A DNA stretch of 64,000 nucleotides, taken from Amoebophrya sp. A120 (taxonomy: Eukaryota > Sar > Dinophyceae > Syndiniales > Amoebophryaceae). Below are positions 40,201-52,200 of the stretch, in pieces (the stretch's first letter is position 1; each line of letters opens with the position of its first letter). Under the pieces are notes generated by a model. The model had not been told where the DNA came from. It did no database searches and saw nothing but the letters and a program-made list of their open reading frames with translations. Made by a program: the position numbers and the translations under genes. Location: contig CAJINV010000004.1 of assembly GCA_905178155.1 (NCBI GenBank), positions 9,772,625 to 9,836,624 on the forward strand, read 5' to 3'.

Positions 40201-43200
40201 ATCGGGTTGAACGCAGCCAGGATCGCCATGGAGGCGAAAATATCCTGTGCAAAAGTATCGTACTCGTAGTATGGCAATTATGCATCACAAATCTACTCGT
40301 TAAGGTAAATCCGCATTACAAATTCAATTTGTAATGCTAAGTCAATTTGTATTGCGATTTATACTTCTAGTACGATACTTTTGCAATGCATAGAAAAGGT
40401 ACAACCGCTTTCTCGACCACGACGAGAAAAAACTATTGACCTCCAAAGGGAACAACAAGGACAAAATAAATCGGCAAAAAAATAGCACCATCCCCTCCTC
40501 TGCCCTTTACGGGAAAATTTTCTCCTCGTCCGAAGTATTTTTCCGGGAGTGTATCGCCCTCCCGGCCTTGAAAAAATTGTTTATCCAGTACCAGCCCAGG
40601 CCGGAGGACGCGGCGCCGGCGTTTGCGCTTGACAAGCGGAAAAGGAAGGCATTCTACGGCAGGCGGGAGCGGAGGAATATGCTGTTAAGCGCGGAGGAGA
40701 AGGAACTACTGGAAGGGAAAGAAGATGAAGTTTTGTACGACCCAGCGTATGACGACTTTGGTTCTGTCGTGGACCGTGTTTTCCCGACGAAGGAAGAGCA
40801 GCAAGCGGTGAAGAGGTTGGCGACACTGGTTGTGGACGAGGGACAAGAAAAAGCAGCAAATAGACGAACAAGCGAGAGGACTACAAGTAGTAGAACCCCA
40901 GCGATTGAAGGAAGCATGAAAGTGGAAAGAAGTGGGGAAAAAGAAGATGTCGAAATACATGATCAACAAGAAGCCCCACAAGTGCTGGCATCTCCATCTT
41001 CGTTCTCGAAAACGAACCAACGACCCAGACTTCCCTCCCTCCCCCTCGACGAAATGATGGAAAAGATCGATTTACGCGGCGAAATATGAACTGCAAAAGT
41101 ATCGTATTCGTAGTATTGCAATACAAACTAGCTCAGCATGACAAATGAAATTTCTCATGCTGATTTAGCTTGAAAAAGAAATTTGTCTTGCATGACTGCG
41201 ATCAGTACGAGTACGATACTGTCGCACAGGATACGAAAAGATTCTGCTCTCCGACCGTTCAGACGCTGGCGGGACGGTACAGAGGAAGGCAAAACGGAAC
41301 AAAAGTACGAAGGTCGGGACTTTTCAGGTGCGCGATCAGTCGCTTGTCACATCACCGGCAAGTCAGCAGGAGCAGGTAGGTGTAGAACTACCTCTGGACA
41401 AGAACACGATGCTGTTCTATGGAGAGGGCGGGGATACTAGGAGGGCAGACGGGGGAGCTCTTGCTGGCCAGGCATCTTCAACTGCTGCGCCGAAGAAGAT
41501 TTTAGCGCGATTCGCACAAGAAACATCCTCACAAGCTTCCAGGAGCGAAAGCGTACGAGCTAACGTCGCTCCTGAAACAAGAAGCGCGTTTTCACATGCT
41601 GCAGCAGCCTCAACGGCCTACGGTGACGGATCTTCAAGGGGTGCAGCAAAGAGCCAGCACATCGGGAGGTCCGCAGGGGCACCAGAAGACCAAGATCAAC
41701 AAGTTGACACTGCAAATGCCATTTCCGCAGCGTATCATCTAGCCTCCTCATCATCTCCCAAAAGTAAGCCGTCTATTGATTCATCTATGGCGAACTTAGT
41801 GACCCAAGGTACGACCACAGGGATGCAGCTCGGCGACACGATTCATCTCGGAAATCCTAGTATGAACGGCGGTCCTTCTGTAGCAGGAGGACCTCTTTCT
41901 GGTTCTTCACTCCCAGTCCTCGCCGATGAAAAACTACATGCTGCAGAAGTGCTCGACCACGCCGCAACTGCCACGATTCAGGTTTCGAAACTCGACTACA
42001 CGGACATCCGGGACAGAAGTATCCTAGAAGACCTTCTGCTAGACGAGGAAACCACCTCCCCGGGTCTCCTGCCGCATGACAAGCTGCTCCTGGGTAATAG
42101 AAAACAACTGGAAGCCAAGCAGGATGAAGAACTGATCGCTTTTGCAGAGAGGGACCTCGGCGTGAAGGGGGATATTGAGATTTCGGAAGAAACGAAGAAA
42201 ATTTTGGAAAAAAAGTTCAACCAGGATCTGAACCGGATCTTCTCGGAAAGTCATTCGAAAGTAGAACCGACTAGATCTTCATCTTCGAAGACTATTAAAA
42301 CTACTCCGGAGCAGGAGGAGGACGAAAAGAAGAGGAAAACAACTTTCCTGATCCCCCAAGCCAAGTTTGCCAACATGTTTCCGCCGGAGTTGTCGCGGAA
42401 ACTGCTGTATCACATGCAAAAATGTCTGGGTCTGGAAGGATGTGAAGTTGTGATGCGCATTTCACAACACACAGAAATCTCTCATGCATAGGTTGCGAAA
42501 GATCAAGATGCCCACTTCTTGTCACCAAAGTGGGGGATTTGTCATGCGGATTAGGCATTGCAGAACCTTCTCGACATCTGTGATGCTAGGACTGCCATGC
42601 CAGACCTTCTGTGTCATGCAAAAACAGCATGGCATCTTCCAGACCCAGACATTTTTGCAATGCATATGCTGCGCGCGTTGGTGTTGCAGAAGGAAGTGGC
42701 GGATAGGGAGAAGCTTTCCGGTGAATGGAGGAAACTGGAAAATGAAGATGAAAGTTCCGCTTTTCTGAATTACGACGAGTTTGTCCAGAACGACTTCTTC
42801 CAAAAAAATCCCTCCATCGAGCAACAAACGCGACTCTACTCTGCTATCCACGGGCCGGCGTTGGTTGGGAAAAGGTTGAACGTCGTCGCGTATGCATTGC
42901 AAAAGTGTCTGGGTCTGGAAGATTGCCAGATTTGTCATGCAGGTTTTCCATAACCCATGAGGTCTGGTATGTAGGACATCGCATGACAGATTCTACGAAA
43001 CCTTTCCAATGCCTATCCTGCATGAGAAACTGCCTCTCGATTAGGTCAAAAGTGCACAACTTTTGGCAATCATGCAACACAGTTTTTTGCCTAATTCAGA
43101 TTTAGCATGACGAGTTGCATTCTTCCAGACCCAGACATTTTTACATTTGATATCGCGTCCAACAAATCCGCCTACGGCGGCCCAGACGTGATCGCGTCGG

Positions 43201-46200
43201 TGGGTGGGCGATTCGTGGAAAGGTGCGCAGTGGCCAGCGCGCTCGTCGATACGTTGGTGTATTTGGTGCGACACCGGTTTTTAGCTGCAGCTTCCGAGGC
43301 CCAGTGGAATAAGGTGGCAGCGTTGCGGGACTTGGCGAGCGGATTGGGGCTGGATTGTAAAACGTTGGAATCTATCCTGTGCAAAAGTATCGTACTAGTA
43401 TAAAGTGCAATACAAATTAGTCCTGCATTGATTACAAATTTGTAATGCTGATTTACCTTGAGAAAGAGATTTGTAATGCATAAATGCAATTACTACGAGT
43501 ACGATGCTTTTGCACAGGATAGAATCCATCTCCAGCCTAGCGGTGCCGACGAACATGGGAGCGACGGTGGGGGAATGGAAGAGGCGGATGGTGACGCCAG
43601 ACGCTAATTATCGTGGTACAACTACAACTTCTGATGCTTCTACTGCGCATGAACACGATAACCATCAGCACAAAGACAGAGCTGGTCCACAGAATAAGAC
43701 TACAACTTCTCTGCGCCGCCACCAACATTCCGAGGAGGCTTTTACGGCGGAGATCGCAAGAAATTTCGAAGATGCGGAAAAACGAATCGCGGAGGAGGAG
43801 GGGCTCGTAGTTGCCGGTACTTCTACAGGAGGTATCAACTGCAACAATGTCTGGGTCTGGGAGGATGGAATTTGTGATGCGCCCTGTGGGTTACACAAAA
43901 ATCTGTGTTGCGTGATCACCAAAAGTTGTCCTTTTTTGACCAACATGACCGGGAGTTTCTCATGCAGGATAGGCATGATAGAGACCTTGCAGAATCTGTC
44001 ATGCTGGGTCCTGCATTCCAGACCTCGCGGGGCATGGGAAATATGCATGACAAGTCTGCAATCTTCCAGACCCAGACATTTTTGCATTTGATAACAGGAG
44101 GTGAAATACAACTAAACGGTCCCGTCCTTCGCGCGGTTGGAGACCGAATCCTTCCGGGGGAAATGGATTTTTCTGACGATGGTCAACATGGCGACGCCGC
44201 CGTAGGCGGAGGGCCGCCCGCTTTCGATCCCAACAAGGGAATGTTCTGGGGGAAAAACGCGGCACACCAGGTGAAGGTGGTGAAAAAGGTCGAAGTGGAA
44301 GATGACAACAAAACCATCTCCGCTCCGCCGAGCTCCGACGCCTATTCCTCCGAAGACAGCGAGAATGATACGCAATGCAGGTGGAGCATAATCGTACTAC
44401 TAGTGCATCAAGAAAGTAAGTTGTGCATTACATCAAATTTTCACGAGCAAAATAAAACCGCAATTTCTCATGCAGTTTGACTTTCAGATTGATTCAGCTT
44501 TAGCGGCAAAAAAAAACAAATCTCTCGATGCAATATCGCAACTAGTACGAGTGCGATGCTTTTGCATATGCATAAACGACGCGTCGCAGCAGGGGCGGTA
44601 CCCGGTGCTGAAGCAGTACAGGGCCACGTCCTACTTTCCCGCGGAATTTTTGCAAGAGTTGTCCAACAACCTCGGCTCTCCCGGCGTGAAGTTTCTCCCT
44701 TTGAACGCTGACGGAAAGCCGGTTTTACCCCGGGATTTCCGGGGAAAACGGATCTTCTATCCTGTGCAAAAGTATCGTACTAGTATGAATTGCATCACAA
44801 ATTGACTTAGCATTACAGATTAAATTTGTAATGCAGATTTGCCTTAAGAAAATGATTTGTATTTGTAATGCATAAACGCAATTAGTTCGATTACGATACT
44901 TTTGCACAGGATATCTTCCCCGTGTCGAAAATTGACAAAATGCCGATTTTCCCGGTCGAGCACAGTAATATCTACTTCCCGAAAAGAACAAGGACATCAA
45001 GTACAGATGGGAGAACAAGAAGTGGAAAGGCAAAGACGTCGAAAACAAAACCTCCAAGACGTGCAGATGTAGCTGTTCGCCCCGTCGGGGGACACCCGAC
45101 TTTTGTAATCCCAGTGACGAAAATATGACAGTGCACAACTCCACCCCTTCCCCCTCATTTGCCATGCCAAATACCTAGTGTGCGCCTTGGCTCTTGGCAC
45201 TGTTTGCATGACAAGTTCTAGAATCCTAATCAAATTTGTCATGCAAAACCTGTATTCTTGCTGACGCTTGTATTGCTGTTCATGCAATACAAATGAGGGG
45301 GAGGGCGGGGTGGAGTTGTGCACTCTCATAGAAAAACACGGGGAAGCCGGTTGTCCCCACTACCGTCGTGGAAGTGAAACGGGAGAAGAAATTCGGCGGG
45401 AATTTTCGCGAAAACGCCATACCGAATCCCCTTGCCTTGTGAGTAGCCCAGCGAAGAGAATGAACGGCCCACGGCCTCCCATCAATCAGAACCCCGGCCC
45501 GGGCCGGCCCGGCGTAGATGCAGCCGGCGCGCAAAATAGGAAGGCCACACCAAGGGGGCTGCGTGCTTGCGAAACAAAGACCCCCGCCGCAATTTTGCGC
45601 GCGGCCTCGGCGTGTTCTCGCGGGCGCCCATTGGGGACCATGGGGCCGGCTTTGGGCGGTCGGTCCACGCGCGGAAAAGTTGGGCTTCCTCCCTAAGCCA
45701 CAACTTTCTTTTCCCGAGCTCCGCGCGTGTTTGGGGGGGAAAAGAAGCTGCACAACGCCCAACGGGGCAGAAAAAGACAGCCACAGCTCGTGCATAACCT
45801 AATGCCGCATGGTATCGCTGCGAGGGAAATTCGCACGCAGCGATACCATGCAGCATAACCTAATAAATGCCCGATGCTATCGATGCGTGTGTGGAGGAAT
45901 GGGAATTTTGTAGGTTGGTGATAGCATCGCGCAAAAGGTTACGCACGACGGTGCGGCGGCAGCCGCTTGTGGCGAAAGGGGGATTTGTAATGTGGAGAGC
46001 CCGGGTTTTCCGCATTTGTAATGCGAAGAACCCGAGCTCCGGGCTTTCCGCATTACCCACAGCCCCGAGCTCTGGGAAGGCGCATGTAAATTTCCGCATT
46101 TGTAATGTGGAGCGCCCGACCTTTCCGCATTTGTAACGCGGAGGACCGGAGCTCGGGTCTTTTGTAATGCGGTCTTTCTTTACCCGAGGTCTCGGGGAGA

Positions 46201-49200
46201 AAAAGAGCCCATCGAAGTTTGCGAATTTGTGATGCGGCTTTTCTCCTGCGGGGAGAAAAACCGCATCTAAATCCGGCCGGTTTTGCGAATTTGTAATGGA
46301 GTTTTTCTCCACTCGACCGCTCGGGTGGAGACAAACCGGGTGTAAAGCAAGTAGCTTTGCGCGAAAAAACGGGCCAAAGCCCTACGAAAAGCGCAGCCTC
46401 TACCCCGTCCGGAGCGGGAAAAGTTGGAAGCGGGTGGAGCCCCATTTGCTGCGTCATTCTCGTAGGCCGCTCGTTTCATTCTCGTGACGCTATACGCTAT
46501 TACTGGGGTCAAATTGTATTTTGTCCGTTCATAGAAACGGGAGAAGAAATTCGGCGGGAATTTTCGCGAAAACGCCATCGCCCTGCCGGACATCAGCCCG
46601 TTTGGGCTGTACTTACTCCCGGTGGATGACAGCGGCAACCCGCTGGCGATCGCCGAGAAACAGGTGCAAGACCGGAAAGCCGCTTTTCGGGAGAAGGGCG
46701 GCTATGAATTGCAAAAGTAAAAGTATCGCACTCGTATAAATGCATATACAAATTTCCCGAGCATGAGAACTGGAATTTGTGATGCTGTTTTACCTTAAGA
46801 ACAAGACTTGTCATGCATAATTGCAATTAGTACGACTACGAGTACGATACTTTTGCACAATAAGGTCACGGAGGAAGCGATTGCGAAGATCACCTACGAC
46901 CCAAATCTGCAGGTCACCCGGTACTATGAATTGCAAATATGCCTGGGTCTGGAAGGGTGGAACTTGTGATGCTGCGTTTGGTTTCTAAAAAAATCTGTAT
47001 TGTATGAGCAGCAAAAGGAGTCCAATTTTTGCTACGCGGACAGGGCATTTGTCATGCGGGATAGGCATCGCGAAGCCGTTAGAAAATCTGTGATGCTAGG
47101 ACAAACATCAGAGACATCATGGCTCATGCAAAACGTACATGACAAACTTGCATTCTTCCTGACCCAGACATGTTTGCTGTTGATAGGTACTCGGAGACGA
47201 AGCTTCCCGTCGTGTTGACGGACGACAAGGGAGTTCCTTTCGTGCCCCACAGGGGCGCGGGTTATTTTTCCACTGCAAAGAGGGGACGGGTGGAGCGACA
47301 GCGGTTAATGGAACAGCACGAGAAGAACAGACGGGAAATGGAGCGTATGTACAACCAGGAGCAAGAAGCGCGTCGCAGGCGTGAGGCTTCAGGCACGTCC
47401 TCTCCGAAATTATCTGCAAAGGCGGGGGCTTCTGGCGGGAAGAGAAGCGCTGGCGGGACGAAAGCGGCAGGCGGAGCTGGTGTGCTCGGGAATTTGTTTG
47501 GCGGTTTGTTCGGCGGGGGTGCAGGGAATGCTCCTGAAGTGGCGAGGAAAATAAGTAAACCGAAGGGGAAAGCGAAGGCCGCAGCTACAAGGGCGCTGTT
47601 TTACAACGATCACGGTGCGGAGGAGCCGCGGCTACCTGGTGATAATTGTTCGCAGGAAGAAGATGAAAACGTGACAACGATTCAAGAGCACGAAGTACAC
47701 CTCCCCGCTACCAGTAAGAAGACACCGCCACGACGACCGTTTTTCTTCGTGCCGGAAGCACGTGCGAAAAATACTGCTTCTGCGCAAGAAGAAGAACCCC
47801 AGCATCGATCCGGTTCATCCCGACCGCATCCTACAACATCCCGATCTGGCCACAGTTCCTCTTCACGACTACAGCACAGGTCAACATCTAGTTCTCAAAA
47901 ACCACGACCCCCACCACCGCCGGAACCCCCGGAGGACATCCCGATTTTCACGCTTGGTATGGACGTCGGTCAACTGATCCAGGAAATAGTCGTCGAGAAG
48001 CAGACCCGCGCCGGCGCGATCGTCACCATGAACCGGGAAACACTTGGCGTATCCTGTGCAAAAGTATCGTACTCGTATGGCAGTCACGCATTACAAATTT
48101 CCTTGTTAACTCAAATCCGCATTACAAATTTGCTTTCTCATGCTGATGAAATTTGTAATGCATTTATACGAATACTTTTGCAATGCATATGGCATGCTGC
48201 AAAACGACTATCGGGAAGCCAGAAGGTTGTTCAAATTGAAACGCGGGCAAGTTCCGGATCCTCTCCCGGTGCTCCGCAAGGAACAGCAGGACTACCAGCG
48301 ACGGTGCCGCGAACGATTTGCCGGTCCCGGCTGCCAGCTGTCGCTTCTGGCCTGTGACGGGAAAGCATTGAGGGACGATGCGCTGAACGGGTACAAAGTG
48401 TTGAACAACTTCTACCCGGGCTTCAAGCGGTGGGGAATAGACAAGGGGAAGATCAATCCGAAAGTCTTGTTTTCCAGCCTGCCGAGCAACGAGAAACTGT
48501 TCAACATGCTCGGGTTCAAACTGGATTTTTCGAAATTCCCGGTTGTCCGGTTCAAAAACGTCGCCAAGGGGTCGTCGCCCTTCAAAAACGGCGTCGCCGA
48601 CGGGGACCAACTGCTGGCGGTAAAAGGGAAGCCCATCGCGCGCGTCGGCGAGTGGCCCGGATTTGACGCGATCGACGCGGTGCTGCGTTTGATCGCAGGA
48701 GACGAACAGGACGAGTTTGAGAGCGGGTTTGCGAAGAAGATTGCCGGCGTGCGAATCTTCTCGGGCGAGAAAGTGAAAATCCCAACCGTGACGGCGTTTC
48801 GGCTCAAAAAGCACGGGCCGAAGTACTTGACCTGCCATTCGCCCGGCTGCTACGAAAAGGACGCGCGGATAGGGGATTGCTTGAAGCTGGAGTTTCGTGC
48901 CGCAACAAATACTGTCTCAGGAGCCACGGTAGAACAAGAACCCGGAGGACAGCTTATCCGAAGGTCCGCTTTGGTCGTGACCGATGTGGTGCCGGAAAGT
49001 TGGGCGGCAAGGAGGAGGATCAAGATCAACGACGAGCTGATTGCGATCGAGGAGGTCTTCGTCGGCGGCAGCGCGACCGTGGAGTGCGTGCAAACGCGGA
49101 AGTTTTTGCAGTTCGCGCTTGTGGCAAAAACCAGTGCGGAGCTGAAACACTGCGTACCGGGCACTGCTTTCAAGGAACAAGCAGTGACGTCGAGCGAAAG

Positions 49201-52200
49201 CGATGAAGGTGACAAGACTGGACAGGAACAAGGGTCTTCATCGTCTGATGACTCTTTATTCTCTACCAGTCCTTTCGAGGACCCAGATAAAGGAAACGTT
49301 CTCGTTGCAGCCGGGAGAAAAGCAACCACAAGCACAAGTTTCATCGCGAACAAGAGAGGAAGAATCACCAGGCAGCCACGCCCTCCGCTGTTCCTGTTCC
49401 ACCGGCCAGAGGGCGTGTATCCCAAGGAACTCCGAAACCACGCCCCGACCCGGTTCAAGGACAAGCCCTTTGACGCGTACCACCCACCTGCGCATAAGCA
49501 AATTACGGAGAAAAAGCCCTATTTTCTTCCCTTCAAAATCGTGCGGTTTAAGCAAGCGGCGCAGCACCGAACGATCGGTTGGGCGCAGACGACACTCGAT
49601 CCGGTGTCCTGGACAATCGACTCGGACGACGAGCCGCCAATGGAGCTAGTGGAAGCCGCGTCGCAGGCCATCGTCGCACACGCCAAACAGCAGGAATTGC
49701 TCGCCCAGAAAGGGAAGAAGAAGGCTAGTGCTTCGCCGAAAGGTGCTGCTGGGAAAGGGAAAAAGGGAAGAAGCAGAACAAAAGGCAGCCCGAAGCAGGC
49801 GAACAAAAGCCCGAAGGGCGCGAGAAGATCAAGCCCGGCTGCCGGTACAGCGGGGAAGAGTAAGATGAAAGGAAAAAGGAAAAAAAGCGTGGAGGGATCT
49901 CACCAAGCGGCGGAAGGAGATGAGGGAATGGAAGCGGTAGGACTTGGTGGACGAGATCAGGAACCTCCTCTGGTGAACATCGTGGCAGCGGATGAAGTAG
50001 AGCAAGTGCAAGATGTGGGAGGGGTGGTTGGAATTGCAGAGGGTCCTGTGCTTGGTGATGGCGTAGGAGTAGAACAAATACGCGGTGGTAACAATACTGT
50101 CGACCAAAACGCGGGTGAATTCATACACGTTGACGTTGGCAATGTTCCGAGCGAGGCCCTGTATAACAGCAGCCAACAAGAGGACCCAGGCTTTTCACAG
50201 CAGCAGGAGTTCTTCGGCAGCGCGGCATCCTCCCCCGAGGACACCACTGGTTCGCAGTACCTGAAAACCGCCCCAGCGACGATGCGTACGATGTTTCGTC
50301 GGTTGTTTGGGTTTGAGCTCGACTGGTCCCAGTTCCCGGTGCGTGTGACACACGTTTTCGCGAGGAATGAGGAGCAGAACGTCGCGAAATCGGGCATTGC
50401 CGTCGGGGACATTTTGCTCGCCCTGTCCTACGGGGAGATTCGGAACGACACGCCCATTGAATTTGTGGAAAAAATCCCGACCAGAGCGGTGTTTGAGCAG
50501 GCGCGGGTGGAGCATGAGAAAGAAATAGTGGCGCTGCAGGAGCGGAATAAGAATAACCTTGGAAGAATAACAACAGAAGATGTTGACGGCGCTCACACAG
50601 CAGGAGCTGTTGAAAATCAAGATTTCTATCTCCCGACCATCCCCACGGGGATTTCCCCGGAAACCCTAACTGAATTGGTGGAGCGCCACTTCGTGACGAA
50701 GGTACGCGCGGCATGGCGCAAGTCGATGGAGGACCGCGAGGAGAAGCTGTTGACGAAGTCGCCCGAGGAACTTGCACTGGAAGACAGGAAGAGGGCGCAG
50801 ATCTGCTCGTTCCGTTTTTTGCGCAAAAAACACGAAATGCGGTACTTGCAGCTGCGGTTCAAACCGCCGAGAGTTGTCGTGGAAGGTGCTGGTAAAAATG
50901 CACCTGCTGCGGGGAGCGAGATGAATAATACAGGAGACTACACAAAGAAAAATAATCCGCAAGACGAAGACGACGGCCAGAGAACAAAACCGCCTTCGTT
51001 TCTGGAAAAAATCGGCATCGAGCTGGATCACAAGTATGCACTGCAAAAATGTCTGGGTCTGGAAGGTTGGAAGCTGTCATGCTAAATCTGCATCATGCAA
51101 AAATCTGTGTTGCATGATTACCAAATGCTGTCCCCTTTTGATCAAGTTCAGAGGCAGTTTCCCATGCAGGATAGGCATGATAGTGATCTCACGGAATCTG
51201 TCATGCTAGGTCCCGCATTCCAGACCTCATGGGTCATGGAAAATCAGCATGACAACTTTACATTCTTCCAGACCCAGACATATTTGCATTTGATAACAAG
51301 TGCCGGATCACGAAGATTTTCAAGAACACGCCCGCGGCGCGGAGACATTTGCGTGCGGGGGACGAGTTATGACAGTGCACAACTCCCCCTCTCCCTCATT
51401 TGTATAGCATGAACGGCAATACAAGCAGCAGCAACAGTGCCGGCTTTGCATGACAAATTTTCACTGTAGTGTAGTGCTGTTTGAGCTTCCAGGATTTGTC
51501 GTGCAACCAGTGCTACAAGGCAGCACCTGGATTTGGGATTTTGCATTACGAATGAGGGGGAGGGGGAGTTGTGCACTGTCATACGAGTTGATGGGATTAT
51601 CACACGGCTACAAGGACAACTTCGTGCTGGATTTTTTCTCCATCAAAGAGATGCTGGACAACGCGGAACACGAGCAGAAAAAGATCGATTTTCTCTTCTT
51701 CCGCGGCGACAAAGGTTACGCCCCGTGGACGCGAGCGTGGGGCGTGAATTGCGACAAGGAGCACTGCTCGCCGCTTTTTGTGTTGGCGAAGAGAGCCGGC
51801 TTGGCGCTGAAAAAGGTGGAAAGGAAGGAGAGGGCCGTTGAAGACGTGGACGGGAAAACAGGAGAACCGGGTGGGATTGAAAATCTTGATGGAACAGGAA
51901 ATCCGGTGGATGTTGAAGATGTTGATGACGAAGGGTCAATCGACAAACTGTCGTCCAGTAGCTACTCATCGAATTTAATACCAACTGAGGAGGTGCAGCG
52001 CCGCCGCTTACTGCGGTTGTCCCGGCCAATATGGATTTTTGCGCACGAGAGAGAAGAAAAAGAAAAACTTCGAAAGGATAAAACAAGCGGACGTGGAGGT
52101 GGTAGTGTTGCAAAAAAAGCAGGTACAACACCGGCGGATGAAACAAAAACACAAACAGGCTCCTGGGCGCGTACATCAAGTAGAAGACAAGCCGATCTTG

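Noticed and set aside
43905-44100. Open frame continuing into 43905-44480
   Set aside because: The first part is F2 introner sequence; the coding exon resumes only at 44102.
45438-45446. GTGAGT donor-like site in the 1.16-kb intron
   Set aside because: Pairing it with nearby AG sites gives a wrong downstream frame; the 45-bp repeat explains the junction better.
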